A stretch of 64,000 nucleotides of DNA from Acanthosoma haemorrhoidale (GCA_930367205.1 OV884011.1:47133754-47197753); one strand, 5' to 3'. Shown: positions 25,106-38,367, counted from the first letter of the stretch. The notes: generated by a model not told the origin, from the letters alone. Numbers and translations are program-made.

Positions 25106-26289
25106 TTATGCAATTAGATAACACAAGATAATACCGTATTATGGAATAGGTTCTGGGACAGGAGCAGAAGACGGACTGCGCATATGCTACAGACTACTTG
25201 CTTGTTCGTTAAGGACTTTCCATATTGTCTGATGGCTTGGACTCTCGGTTCCTAAGCACTATATGGCTTAAGGGTCCTAACTATGAATTGATAATTCAAG
25301 TAATAAAATAAACACGACGTCGCCGATGCTCAACAATCTCAATAATATATAAATAAATCGTCACAGCATGACCGCAACCCTTTTAGGTGCTCATTGATTA
25401 GACTCTGCTTCCGAAGGAGCCATGCCCCTTCTTTTAACATTATCCTTTTAATTAACTTACAAATAATCCGTTCAGTAGTCTACAATAAATAGCCGCACAA
25501 TAGTAGTTGTAGGTTTTTTTACTAGTGCGATCTGACCAGAAAGCATCTGCTGGTACCAGTCAGTTTAAACCTTAAAATAGCTTCTACTTCTTCCGTGTTT
25601 GATCAGTGGTTGGGTTATTTGTAATTTTGATTTGGAATCTTCTGTATTTGTTCTTTTGACTAAATGCATTCATAAAAATGTCGTCCAAGATTCTGTCAAG
25701 CGTAGCTTCTATTTTTCGTTAGGTTGTAAATTACTATGGAGACCATGGTTTTTTGTTATGCCCTACAGCGAATGAGGTACCTGGAGCTTACGATTTAGTC
25801 TAAATGCCCGCTAGCTAATTCCCATTGATGCCACAATGAGCCTTAACTCACGTGATATAAACGCCTTTCTCGAATGTTCACAAAGACGAATTTCTTACCT
25901 AATATTTTCTGTCAGGTAATTATGTAAGTTCATGTTCTGTATTATGTATTCTAGTCAGGCTGTCTGCCAGTAGGGGTTAGGCGGTTGCTCGTTATCATAA
26001 TTGATTGAATTTAGTTGGTTACATTTTAGACTGTAGCGAAGCGCTAAATATATGTAATTTACCCTACACTCTGGTTCATAATGTATTATAATAGAAATGC
26101 AAATCTGTGTAAACTTCTTGTAAAAAATCATAGAGGGATCGGCAGATGTAAACAAGTAACAGAGGGTCCTGCAATAAAATCTAGGGCTAGCCACCTGCAC
26201 CTAATAAAACCAACACGGTTTTACACGGTTATTACTAAGACCTTCAGTCACGTCCCGGCGGTCATAAAATCATGCCAGAAACAGTTTAA
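25106..26289. other. Intergenic, no gene seen
   Basis: No coding-like frame. A segment at about 25570-25650 (CTTCCGTGTTTGATCAGTGG and following) is similar to 48885-48960 (CTCCGTGTCCGGTAATTA and following), so both probably derive from one old dispersed repeat. Confidence 0.4.
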
Positions 26290-26700
26290 GTCACGTAGCT
26301 CGGGAGGTGGGACATCGTAAAGCACACCCTTTTGGACCAACGGGCATAATAAAACAGACCTCCTGCACACAGGCTCCGCCTCCCGGCAGGGAGGGGCCAC
26401 GGATATTTATATCAAGGGGTTTTCGCCCTGCAGACACACTCTGTTTCTTAGTCTCCACAGCCACACTACTTGCCACTTTACACCAGGGCCACCTGGCCCT
26501 GGTGGGCTCACTCTTCACTCTTTTCTAGTATCTTCATCCAGATAGCCACTATCACTCGTCGCGATACGCCAGGGCCCCGGGGCCCTGGGAATAAGCCCAC
26601 TCAGCCTTCCGCTAGTGTACTCTCTCTCTGCCACACCTCTGGGCAGTCACCTCACAGCCTCTAGCAGACCCCTGACGACTTGTACCTATTACGATGCCGA
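26290..26700. other. GC-rich stretch with strong palindromes, LTR-like promoter features
   Basis: A TATA-like ATATTTATAT near 26403 is followed within about 20 bases by a hairpin-forming AAGGGGTTTTCGCCCT. Two further palindromes follow: 26483-26502 (CCAGGGCCA / TGGCCCTGG arms) and a perfect 20-base one at 26569-26588. Open frames on both strands here look like shadows of GC-rich composition. The layout (TATA, structured leader, then dispersed repeat sequence) could be an LTR or other element promoter, but no terminal repeats could be defined. Confidence 0.3.
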
Positions 26701-26707
26701 TCTCTCG

Positions 26708-26890
26708 CCCGAACTCTGAAAACTAGTCTTATTCTTTATGAACCTCTGAACCTCATCCTAAACACAGTGTATTGTTGGGACACATCCCTATCAATAAATA
26801 AGTCAGATATTAACGCCTACATGGAACATGGTCCATGTTGTAAACTATAACAATCCGCACTTGTCACCAGGGCTAGAGTGATCAGGCAGG
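26708..26890. repeat. Dispersed repeat family B, short copy
   Basis: Shares AACTCTGAAA, TTCTTTATGAA-ACCTCTG, GGGACACATCCCTATCAA and GTCACCAGGGCTAGAGT, in the same order, with 45925-46407. This copy lacks about 300 bp present in the other. It is a transposon-derived repeat of unknown class; the setting suggests an LTR-type element. Confidence 0.6.
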
Positions 26891-27383
26891 ATATATTCAT
26901 GATATGATAATCTGAAAATATGACGAAGAAGAAGTGCAATGAAGAATTTATTTATGTTAAAGGAGACTTAATGAGTGATGGTGCCGAGATTACAAAAAAT
27001 GGTTGAACTCATCATTCTAACTAGTTTAATGGTTATTTCTGAGTGGTCAAATCTTATTTCGTAGATAGTTGTTATCAAATTTGTTCATAATCCTGCCCTT
27101 TTTTTTTTCTATGTATAGGACCCTATAGTGCTCAGGGAGATGGTGCTTTCTGTTGGACCCCACAAATTCTAATTTATGTGCTATAGTCCAATTTCGTATC
27201 TTATTTATTATTTTCTTATAATTATTTTTTCAAAGAAACATTTACTGGCAATTTTTGCTAACAAACGTCAAAATTTCTTCATTCATAGCTATCGGTCTAT
27301 GATGAGCTTCTAATGAAGAGGTGAGAAACAGGAATCTTCAAGAGTTTCTGTTACACCTCTTATCTTCGGTCATATTGTTAACT
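26891..27383. other. Intergenic, no gene seen
   Basis: AT-rich, no coding-like frame. Confidence 0.45.
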
Positions 27384-27575
27384 CTACAGATCTGTTATTA
27401 ACCTCCTTATTAATAATACTTTAATGTCCCTGTCTGATATAGCTGTGGTTGTTCTGAAACTCTTTGAAAATCCAGAAATTAACAGAGTCGAAGGCCCTTT
27501 ACATCTACGGAGCCCAGAAGGACAGTCTCCCATCCAAGCTACTACATATCGAACTAAACAAGTAATAAAATGCAT
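27384..27575 (-). pseudogene. Possible LINE reverse transcriptase fragment
   Basis: In a mixed-frame minus-strand reading, VDVKGPFDSVNFWIF near 27450-27510 resembles the motif A region of some non-LTR reverse transcriptases (D-x-x-G-A-F-D-S-V). Nothing else of the domain is clear and frames change within it. This is a weak call that could be chance. Confidence 0.25.
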
Positions 27576-28659
27576 CTAAAGTACCAATTAGTGACTTAAA
27601 CCAAAATTGTTTATTACTTAAAGGGTTATTTACTTGCAAGTGGAGTATGGCTTAGATCCTATAGATTTTTCCAACCACGGGTATGATATTAATTGGACAG
27701 AAAACCGAATTGACATGGTTAATAAAAATTAATATCAACCTAGATATTCGGGGGCTTAAAAAAATTACATCTAGTAGACGATTTGTATGCAAGTAATTTG
27801 TTTTATATTTCATTATTTTTATTTGATATTTTATTGTGTTTTATTATTTTTATGTTTTACATTTAATATTAAGATGTAATATTGTATCATTTATATTAAT
27901 ATTTTTTTCAAAACCCTTCATTCAATACACACACGAGTGAGTTACAGATTCCACAATATGGAGTCTTACGTAAATGCACATCGTGCTAATTATATTTACT
28001 GTTTATTCTATATAATGTGTGAGGTTTAAAGAATTGTTCTATGGTAGGCTGATGATATACAGAATACTAGGCCTATGAACATAGAAAGTAATAGTGCTCA
28101 CCTTATCAGTTATCATCATATCATGTAGTTCATTAATCAATGAATCGACTTAATCACGTTTTGTGGTTATCTCTATATATTTTTTTTATCTCTTCACGAT
28201 ATTAAACGGGATCTCATTGTATCTAGCATGAATAGGAGACTCGACAAGACCATAATATCAGACATGGGGTATCTGGTTTTCTAGCGAAACACTAAAAACA
28301 TACCACGTCTCTTTGTACCGTCTATGAGAAAAATCATAGAATTCCAGACAGTTTGATATAACAAAAAATATGACACAGCTCTAAAGCTCGTCTACTCATC
28401 TGACGGTTCAACTTTCAAAAGTATTACAGTAAATGATTTTTTTTTTTCTTAACCCAACAAATAATTTACAATTTTCTCCTCTTACTGCGATACGCTGATG
28501 CATTCGATGGAGGGTGGGTTACAATAACCATATCAGATTGTAGCTAAAAAGTCAATACATATATACAATTCTAGGTGATGGGGCCCACCTTCAGTTTACA
28601 ATGTGGGAAAACTAAAAACTAGAGCCTAAGACTAAAGCGTTCCTTCCTCGACAGCGTCC
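27576..28659. other. Intergenic, no gene seen
   Basis: AT-rich with ATTTT-type low complexity at 27800-27910. No coding signal. Confidence 0.45.
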
Positions 28660-29005
28660 TGCCATCGATAGGGGAACGGAGCGGGGGTTGTCGGGTTAAA
28701 CACCGGGTTTGCTAAGTACTGTGAGAAGTCAAAACATTTGATATGTCTACGTTGGAGGAATTCATCTACCGTAGGCAAATCAAAGATTCACTGTTGCTCC
28801 TCTGCTCGAATGAAGTATGTTTGACCACTTTCATCAGTATACCATTTGGAATTGTTGGAGTCGCCGAGCTGTCGTATACGTCAGATGACAAAAAATTGGT
28901 GCACCATACAGCAGAGTAGGCCTGAGTTCACTCTTGTAAATCAATAGCTTTAGACGGAGTGATAGATTGAGGGAAGTCAATAAATGGTAAATGATATTTA
29001 CCACG
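28660..29005 (-). pseudogene. LINE reverse transcriptase C-terminal fragment
   Basis: The minus-strand frame near 28834-28990 reads LKLLIYKSELRPTLLYGAPI followed by ARRLQQFQ, the LLIYKxxLRPxxxYGxPxW and LQxxQ motifs that close Jockey-clade reverse transcriptases. After a break, DLPTVDEFLQRRHIKCFDF continues to about 28680 and fits the LPTVxEF segment that follows. The catalytic part is missing, so this is a 5'-truncated remnant. Its sequence differs from the family at 35.8-37.4 and 54.3-57.3 kb, implying a second Jockey-type family. Confidence 0.6.
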
Positions 29006-30996
29006 CAGACATTATATACCCACCAGACTGGGCTAATTATAATAATGTGAAGAGGAACAACATCACAGACATGGAGTAACATATATACTGACGGATGCAA
29101 TCCAGAGTAAAAAGTGGCTTAATAACTGTGACGTACTTAACAATGACCATGCTATCATACTGGCAGAAAAAAACTAACCCCACACAAACTGACTTGAGTC
29201 ACTGACACGAGCCATTCAAAGAACCTTATTAATATGTAAATAAAAACACGAAAATATACACATCCGTTAGATCAGAGGAAGAACTAGTCATACAGTTCAG
29301 TGCCACCATCGCCTGTAAAATACTCACTACTATTGTCTTAGTGCTGCACGATAGGGGCAGACAATGAATGACAACGACTAAAGGAAATGACATGCAAGGC
29401 TACATTCCAGGATTAGGTACAATACTGAGGTTTTAACTTCGCCTATATCTGAAACTGAAAACTGAAAAGTATCGATCAATACCTACAGGGAAAAATTCCA
29501 AGTAGTTTTCTCCCAACCGGTCATTATGCATATAGAAAAATCCCGCACCCCTTCCCTACCATCTCTAGGCACTGTTCACTAACACACTACGTCCTTCATC
29601 TCGCTTATATGCGTTGTTAGTAAAAACGATTCAGCTAAGAATTGATAATTATTTTAGTCAGTAAACTGTTTAGAACAAATAGTTGTTGGCGGTGTGAACG
29701 TATGGTAATTACATTTTCCTTCCTGCAGTACAGCTCTACTAAAAAACGTTCTCGGATCTTTTATACCACTTTTAGAGAGGGAATGGTAAGTTGCTCCCAT
29801 AAGTTCCGAGACAACATAAAAGTATGAAGCTGATATTCTTTCAAGCAGGAAATCAGGAAATCGATAGTTTCCGTTAATTTAGCCTATATGATAAAAAAAG
29901 AAGAGAGGGAATGGTTGGCAGATGCAAGGGTTCCAAGCAGAAGAACCCTTGGCGGTGAAGGCTAAAACAAAAACGACCAGCCCGAGGCCAATTTTGGAAA
30001 ATCTGTGACGACAGCTGTCACAACAGCACTTGAGAGCTTCCTGTAACATACACCGACAGGCAAACCGACACCAGCCGGAGTTAAACGATTAAGACAATCG
30101 CTGGAATATATTCCACTTCCTGCCGCAGTGAACAGAGCCGCTTACACATCCCCAAGCCTTTGAGAGAACGGCCACTTACATTTTCGACGGTGAAAAGCTC
30201 GGATGTTTCTCGGCCATGAGCAGCATATGGCCACCGGTTCTTTGTACGATTTTTTTCTAAGGGCATCCATTGTAGTATTTTAAAAAATATATTTTTTATC
30301 CGGCTTCAACCAAAAATATAATGGTTGATTCTGAATCAACTGATATTGCAAGAATTATTAGGAAGCTACAGACAAACGATACAGAGGATCCTCATAGAAA
30401 TGGAGTATACGTCGGGCTATGACTCCCATTAAGTTGATAAATCGTCGGAGCCCAAGAAATGATGTTTATAAATATCAAGCCACAAAGCCTCTTCCTTCAG
30501 TCTTGATAATTATTAGCTGTGGTATGTACTCCCTCTCACTTGGTGTAATTTTAATAATTATTGGCTGAAGAGAAGACAATAAAATTTTATTTTAATTGCC
30601 GATTTCGAAGAGAGAGGTAATGTTGGCCAACAACACTAAGTAGTTTTTTCAATAAAGTTCTCAACATTGACTTTTTTATCATTCATTACCTTAATTAAGT
30701 ACACAAATCTATTAATAAATGTAAAAAAATTAATTGATCAAAATTAAAATATTCAACTTTAAAAAATAGCATGGCTTCTGGATCCATTGATAAACCAGTC
30801 GATAGGATATAAATAAAGAGCAATTCCTTAGCAGCTTAAACCAAGGTTGGCAAAATTACCGGGAAACATAAAATTGGCGAAATTTTACTTTGAAAAATTG
30901 TATTACATAGCTAAGACCGAGATGAACAGGTACTGTAAGTAAGCTTTGATAGTAAACATTCCACTAGGGAACTACTGTTAAAGTCATACCATAGAA
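29006..30996. other. Intergenic, no gene seen
   Basis: Mixed composition. Short open frames at 29642-29827 and 30081-30266 show no family signals. A somewhat GC-richer patch occurs near 29930-30230. Confidence 0.4.
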
Positions 30997-31195
30997 ATAT
31001 CGACAAGACAGTATCTTGAGTATTTTTGCTTTTTACAGATCTACGTTTATCTTTCTGTTAGTCTACCTTTATATTACTTTATTTTATCTTTAAGGTTTTC
31101 GGAATGCTTTATTTGGTTTAAATTTGTATTTATTAGCATTCCATTATATGTTCTTTGATTTTTACCTTTTGTTTATACTCGTAGTTCAATCTCCT
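30997..31195. repeat. Dispersed repeat family C, copy 1
   Basis: Similar along its length to 63273-63466. Shared words in the same order include ACAGATCTAC, TTTATTTTATCTT, GGATGCTTTATTTGGTT-type sequence, TCTTTGATTTTTACCTTTTG and ATACTCGTAGTTCAATC. Non-coding. Copy 1 may extend right to about 31450, past where copy 2 is cut by a hAT relic. Confidence 0.65.
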
Positions 31196-31669
31196 TGTAA
31201 ATTATTTCTTATATGTGTAGTTTTCTTATTCCTTTGTATGTGCCATTTTTTCTTTTTGTAATGCTGTAAATATTTCTTCTGTAAATAGCTTTGCATGAAA
31301 ATATTCTGCTTGCTGCTTTATAACTTCACCCAGCCCTTTTGCCCCGACCTAGCTAGGAATAGGAGTTTTTTTATTTGCTATATATGTAGTTTTTCTCTCC
31401 CCACCCTCCCTTATTGGAAGCTTAAAGGCTGGTGCTCAACATAATTTATATGTTTCTGAAATTTAGTTTTTTTAAAATTAAATATTGGTCATAGCAGTAT
31501 AAGAGTTAGATAATATCAGTGCTAGCATATAAAATCATGAAACACAAAGGATAGAGGTTGTGGCTCCTTAATACATGGGTCTCATCTGAATTCATCGTTA
31601 AGCCAGGGGTGGGCGTAACCGAACCAAGGCTCTCAGAAATGATTGAAATTACGAGCCGTTAACAAATTG
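31196..31669. other. Intergenic, possibly continuation of repeat family C
   Basis: T-rich, non-coding. It reads like the 3' untranslated tail of a mobile element (TGTAAATA-type words), but there is no second copy in the window to confirm this. Confidence 0.35.
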
Positions 31670-32030
31670 GTAATCACATTGTTGGGACTTGCGGACGTGC
31701 GGCCATTAGAGAAATGAAAGAACCGTAATCGGAAGAACTACCACGGAAGAAGTGACTCACGAGATAAAACTATTACGTCGATGGAGAGGAGAGACCATTT
31801 CCTTTTTATAACGCTCCATCTGGCAGCCGATGAGCGAGTATTCTGCTTTGCAAGGCTGAGTCATCTGCATAGATAAGTGCTGGTGATTGCTGGGCTGCTA
31901 CGGTTAGTTTGTCACGTTAGTGCCTCACCAATGGGGCTGTCGACGCAACTCTATCGACTTTTTCCATGTGTCGGCCATTTTGTCTGCACTCGAGGAGGAC
32001 TTAGAGCAGAAAATGAAAAAAATGGCCATG
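31670..32030. promoter_or_regulatory. Candidate regulatory island with inverted GGCCATTTT motifs
   Basis: Composition is balanced compared with the flanks. It contains TGAGTCA (AP-1 type) near 31857, GATAAG near 31872, GGCCATTTT at 31973-31981 and its reverse complement AAAATGGCC at 32019-32027. The 68-codon open frame across it has no protein-like features. Regulatory function is inferred only from motif clustering. Confidence 0.3.
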
Positions 32031-35000
32031 ATACACAGTTTTTATTTGGAGAGGGGGAGAGATTTAGAAATAGGGTAAACTAACTAAAACAAATCTATAA
32101 ACCAAATCATCGTATTTTGGTCTGTACCATTTTTTTTTCTGCATACAAAAAAAATATGTGCTATGTGTTAGTGCTGGTTGTATAGTTCTAAATTTAAGTC
32201 TCAACAACAACGAGGCAGTTTGAGGCAATGAATATGGTCCTGGGTGACCTGCACTGGAACAGAAATGGCTAACGACCACCTCCTATTCCCAGGAAGATGT
32301 AATATGAACTCAGGAGGTGAAAAGCCCATCTGGAGGCTTGGAAGGCCAGATCAGCCAGGGCATTCTAAGGAGAAATCCTTAGTACACATTAAGAAAAGAG
32401 GACCTGCGAAGCCTCTTCCAAGGAAATTATACCAGATGTCCATGTGATGACGTTTTTCTGCTAACTACACCTTGGCCTATATAGTCCATTGCCTGAGTCT
32501 CGAGATAAAGTAATAAGGCCATAAAGTCCATTATAAACCTGTAAATAACATGAATAAAATACATATGGGTTCAAACTAAATAATTTCACTTGGTAAAATA
32601 ATTCTGTTACAAAATTCTGCTTATGCTGTATTAATATTCCTCCACGTTATTTTCTCACATCTATGTAAGACAATTCAATAAAAAATGATATTCTAGCTTT
32701 ACTCTAAGAAAATATACTTTATTTCAGCTGGAATGGGACAAACTCATAAAAACTAATATTGTCTTCAGCTTTATTTATATTACATTGACATCACAGTAAG
32801 CTATTATTTTTAACATATTCGAGATTTATCCCCGTTGCTCTCACTTTCATTATTAATTCCATCGATTGCCAACATCAGTAATCGTACATGTACTTCTGAT
32901 CCAAACCCAAATCTTATTACTTAAGTATAAAATAAAATTAAGATTATCCAACTTTATCGATCATGTATCCTTTTTAAAATTACACTTTTATTGAGCTCGA
33001 CTGTTAGTATATTAATACTATTTACCAAAATTATATTCTCTGTGATTTCTATTAGACTTCAGTCAGTACAGCAGTTTAAAAGTTCCGAAGCCATTGTCTC
33101 TTAAATCTACTAGCTGTACTATAAATTCGGTAACTTCTCACCCCTATTCCATGGGAACCACCAGCATTCTTGAGCTGTAAGTTCCCATCACTGCTCATGT
33201 ACTGCCATACATAACGACACTTGAGGAGCTCCGCAGGAGACGCGGCAGCTTCCCCTACATAAGTACATGGCTCACTCAGGCAGACATGTCACAATCACAT
33301 CCCGTACTCTCCCTTCCTGCTACTTGCCGAAGGGTTATTGGCAAAGGGACGGTGAGGAAATCGTTTTCTCGTGTCAGTCAATATTTATTGCTACTTCACT
33401 TCGCCCTTCCCTGCAGACGGTCGCTCTGTTCGCAATTATTTTTTAGGGGTTTATTTTGCTCAATTCTACTTATATTGTAGAAAATATGACTATCAGGCCA
33501 TTAGTCAAGAAAACTGAGTCTAACAAGTCTAACAAACATGAAACATTTATGAAATGTACAGCTCCAGCTGGAGTTTTGTGGTTAAAAGATAATAAGTGTA
33601 TGTATTAACAAGTTTTAAATTATTAATATACCATAGCTTATTAATATACTGCCTCTATCACACATAGTTATTTTAAAATCAATTTTTTTTATATAAATTT
33701 ATATAAATGAATTTGGGTAATGCTATCTTGTAAAATGCAAGCACCTAGAACTTGATGATAGGCCGTCGATACATATAAGAAACATGGTTTTCCCCCCTTG
33801 TATAAAAGGAATTGAGCTATTTTCTGTTTGTTGTTGGGGCCCCATGTTCTTTAGAGGAGTGAAAGGAGTGTTGTGTAGTTATGCATACATACCTAATCCT
33901 TGTGAGGCTACACAGGTATAGTTTGGGGCTGTATGGTGCACTGTGTTTTGTGCAGAAGAATATAGGTGATTGTAAACAAGCGCCCCAGAACGAGCCAAAA
34001 GGAAATTAAATTAAAATTGTGGACTGTATATAAGGGGGTTCATAAATTGAATACAATACTGCCATTAATGTATAATCAAATATATTTACAATTTAAATAA
34101 ATAATGATATAGTAAAAAGTGGTCACCCGGTGAGAATAACTGAATTGAATAATTGAAACTCATAAAAACATGATGCGATAATATGAATATGATAGCTCTC
34201 AAAACTTTATTTTTTAGAAAATCTTTGATATTATTTTTAGGCTATATTCTGTGACACATCGCCACTTTAACGATTGAAGTGTGTGATAGCATCGGACACA
34301 ACACTTGAAAAGAAAAATTTTCACCTGAAACTTATTTTATTTTATTATTTCACTGAAAAAGGAACCTGTCTCTGGAAAGAGACTACAGGTACAATCTATA
34401 TTAGAACGGTTCATATCATCACATTCAGCAAAGACGTCATCGTGTGACACTCACGGGATGCAGCCATAAAGAGGCATTTCTGGCATATTAAACTGGTGTT
34501 GGACGACCGGGACAAGTTTAAAATATAATCACGCATATACAAATTTCTGACTAATGTTTAATATACATTCCAAAATACAGACAAAAGACGATCAATCAAT
34601 ACTTTTCTGAAAGGTAGAGCCATTCTTTATGGGCTTGGTAATAAATATTTATAAAACCCTGAAAAATGTATATTTTTTATGTACGATAATAATGGCCTGT
34701 GGTAGTTACTGATGATTACGAAGGGATCCGTCTTGTTCGAGTATCTGGATCTGAGAGAGTAGAAACTCACGAGGGAAAGGAAGCCATCATATCGCCGACG
34801 GTATTGACACTGGGACAGATTTAATTGACAGAGGCCAGGTGGCTGCCAGCCCATCTGCCCATTGACGGCCCATGTCAACGCTATCGCCCAGTGTCAACTG
34901 CCCATTGTGTCGCTCAGTAAACACGTTTAAATAGTCATAGTGGGTCGTGGTCCCTCGCCTGAAGAGGGATCTGCAAGATAAACACCTTTCCCATGCTACC

Positions 35001-35812
35001 TGGGTCGGCTTGTAGGATTGTTATACTTGTACCAGATCTGACAACAGTGGATTGTAACAACATGTATACAGTATGTTATCTTACGAATAGTTCTTGAAAG
35101 GCTATTGTAGGCGGAAGGGAGAGGTTCTACTTCCTCTTAAAGGTGATTCAATGAATCTGAAGATATCTTCCATAACAGCACCTGAATACGTGGTCACCAC
35201 ATTTTGGTAAAAATATAACGTCGGATAGAAAAGAAAAGAAATTAAACGCGAAAAAACCGGCTCTATTTCGATAACTTTAATGATTTCACATCTCGCCATT
35301 AGGAAGTTATTTAAGAGAAAAGCACATTAATTTTATATTTAAAAATAACCGAGGGACGTTGAGTACAATGAAGCCGTAAACTGCTCAGTTAACTGCAGTA
35401 TACGTTAATACGATAATAAAAAAACAATACCACATGCAAATTAATATTAAAATATTTGTTATTTGATTTAAGGAGAGTTTAATAACTAGGGTTACTCCGC
35501 AGTAGCAGTTCAGCTGCGGACTACAAACGTGAAGTGGGTGTAGCCTGTCCTCGGGTGAGATTACTCCACTCTTCTGAACAGGCTGTAATGTTCCATCTTC
35601 GAGTGTCACGTGCTTCGATCATTCACAGTTTCAAGCCCCTTAGATTATTCCATCTTGTTTAACTGTGCACACATGAACTGTACTTTGCTCCTAACTCATA
35701 GTATTGTGTCGCGGTATTCGGCAGTAAGTCTTGATTGGCTCACTTTCGCTTACAGCTCTTTTGGCCATCGTCCCACTGTATTTTTTCTGTTATATAAGTA
35801 ATTAGTTAGCGT
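32031..35812. other. Intergenic, no gene seen
   Basis: Mixed sequence. GC-richer patches at about 32220-32450, 33170-33440, 34840-35010 and 35490-35640 have no recognisable coding or repeat identity. The remainder is AT-rich. Confidence 0.4.
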
Positions 35813-36637
35813 TTACATTATTATTAAAACAGGTTTATTATGATAAAATTACAATCTACCTTCTGGGGCAATAAGTCACGAGGCCACTGCCGTTTTAGTC
35901 TCCTAAGAGGATTATAGGGATGAGTGGTGCAGTGCTATGACTGTGCTACGGGATTAGGGTGGTTGGATAGGTTACTATGGAATTTTATGAACTTGGAAGG
36001 GATGAGTTCAAGAATGTAGGGTATATGAAGATCGTTATGAAAGGTTTTATTGCTGACATAATAAGGGGCATTTGCTATTGTGCTCAGGACTTTTGATTGA
36101 AAGCATTGGATACGCTTGATGTTCGACTTTTTTGCAGTCCCCCATAGCTCTATTCCGTAAGTCCAAATTGGCTTAAGTATAACTTTGTAGATTAGTAAGT
36201 TATTTTCTATTGAGAGATGGGATGTCCTTTGAAGTAGTCTATACAGCTGTCTAAAGCGTCTGTTTAGTTCCTTGTTTATGCCCTTTTAGCCTCGTATGTG
36301 GGTTCCAGGTTAGTCGCTTGTCGAGATGGAAGTCTAAGTACCGTACTAACTCGGATACATGGAGAGGAATGAAATTGAAAGAAACTAGTGGACAAGACTT
36401 GCGACGGAGGGGGAAGGTAATGTGCGAACATTTTCCTTCATTAACTTTGATCCGCCGTTGGTTGCACCAATTCTCGATCTCATCAAGGTGTTTTTGGAGG
36501 TTATGGGATGCTGTATTGGGGTCTGAGTGGGATTAGAAGACTGCAGTGTTATCTACAAATGAGGCCAAGAAGCTATTGGAGGTAGAGGGGACATCAGCGG
36601 TGTATAGGTTATAGAGGATGCGACCCAGGACACTAGG
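35813..36637 (-). pseudogene. Jockey-type LINE, 3' portion (inverted copy of foldback pair)
   Basis: Minus strand of the same family as the 54.3-57.3 kb element. From 36637 down it covers the sequence after the NAGVPQG motif, the altered FVDNT box in place of FADDT, the LTWNPHTRLK thumb segment and the PIWTYGIELW closing motif, then the C-terminal SNHPNP-type end near 35950. The 3' UTR is internally deleted and ends around 35833 in an ATAATAAA-containing stretch. Stops and frameshifts interrupt the frame. It is joined head to head to a plus-strand copy at about 36637. Confidence 0.8.
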
Positions 36638-37408
36638 ATACGAGGCTAAAAAGACAAGAACTAATTAGACGCTTTGGACAACTGTAAGACTACTTGTCAA
36701 AGGGCATCCCATCTCTCAATAGGAAATAATTTACTAATCTACAAAGTTATACCTAAACCAATCTGGACATACGGAATAGAGCTATGGGAGACAGCAAAAA
36801 AGCCGAACATCAACCGTATTCAATCCTTTCAATCAAAAGTCCTGAGTACAATAGTAAATGCCATTTATTACATCAGCAACAAAACCCTTCATAATATATA
36901 TCTTAATATACCCTACATTCTTGAACTCATCCCTTCCAAGTTCATGAAATTCCATAGTAACCTATCCAACCACCCTAATCCCCTAGCACAGTCATTACAC
37001 TGCGCCACTCGTCCCTATAATCCTCCTCGGAGATAAAACGGTAATGGCCTCGTGAGCTGCTATAAATGCGTGACAGTAGGAGTACTGGCTAAGGCCAGTT
37101 TCTCCAGTCATGTCCTGAGCGTATGTGGCTCTCCCGCTCTTCGTCGGCCTCCACTGGCTCGTATCCGGTGACGCGGCTGACGGAGGAGTGTGGAGGATTT
37201 TCTCATGCGAGGGAGGTGACTGCCATGGGGATTTGGGAGGCCTCTGGGCTGTTATATACTGTTGTGGATATTTTATGAATGAGCGAGTGAATGATGAACT
37301 GTAAATATGGTATGAATGAGATAATTTATCTCAATTACTTATTGCCTAATAAGGGAGATTGTAATTTTATCATAATAAAGTTGTTTATCTATCAAAAAAA
37401 AAAAAAAT
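36638..37408 (+). pseudogene. Jockey-type LINE 3' end with poly(A)
   Basis: This plus-strand copy starts abruptly in the thumb region (TRLKRQEL-type sequence, frame-shifted). The open frame 36674-37036 contains LLIYKVIPKPIWTYGIELW, FQSKVLSTIVNA and a C-terminal SNHPNPLAQS motif, and ends PPRR. The 3' UTR (37037-37394) ends ATCATAATAAAG followed by a run of A at about 37395-37408. It is a severely 5'-truncated insertion, with no endonuclease or catalytic box. It shares roughly 400 bp with the adjacent inverted copy. Confidence 0.82.
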
Positions 37409-38367
37409 CTTAGCTTCCTGAATGGTTTTTAGCCAGAATAGCATTTCAAAATGTCTTTTTGGTAATCGGATGTTTGCAATTCGTATTTGAGTTCGTAATA
37501 TTAAAGCCAATTGATTAATAAACGTTAATTAAAGCCGAGGGTGTGGTTAGAAAGGTGCAACCCTAACCAACTTAAGCTTCTAATGACTTGCTACACTTAT
37601 AAAGTAATTTCTTAATTTAAAAGGAGAATGAAGCCAATGTCATGTTTTTTATCCGAAACACCGTGGTTTTTTTTTTGTCCCCTAGGGACCTTCCTTCAAT
37701 CGAAACTTTATTGTGGTTTGCTAAATCATAAAAATATGAATTGAAAATAAGAAAATCTCAGTAGCAATTATAAAGAATTTTTTTAGGGATTGGGATTGTA
37801 TTTTTTAAGAAGAATATCGGAATCCACATCACAATCAAGTTTTATGACAAATGGTGGCCAAATGAAAAGTTCGTTTGTGCTTGCATCATTTTTAAGTTCA
37901 TTAAGATGGAAATTACGATACCTCCACTTTTGATTGATTTAAAAAATGTCCTATACATACAAACCGAAAGTTGTGTTATGTATTCCTTATTTTTTAATAA
38001 ATATTAATTAAATGACAAGGGGGCTTTGTTGAACCTAAGATTTCCTGATATTGGGCCAGGTGAACTGCCAATAGTGTTATCTGTATCGAGTACGATACCA
38101 AGATCTAATGCCAGGCTTAATTTTAAACCTCAGAAAACACCACGAAAGAAGTATTATAAATAGACTACGATGTAGTTCATTAGTTCTGAATTTTTCGGAA
38201 GTTAGTTGGCCTTTTAATGCATTACATACATGATGTATTTAAATATTTAACAAATTTTGTGTTTGTAATTAAATCTGGCAATTGTGTGACATACAGGTGA
38301 GGGAACAATTATAAAGCTAGTCCATGAAAATTGTCTTGAATTTCGATTATAGTAGATTTTTTAGAAA
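37409..38367. other. Intergenic, no gene seen
   Basis: AT-rich; no coding-like frame. Confidence 0.45.
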
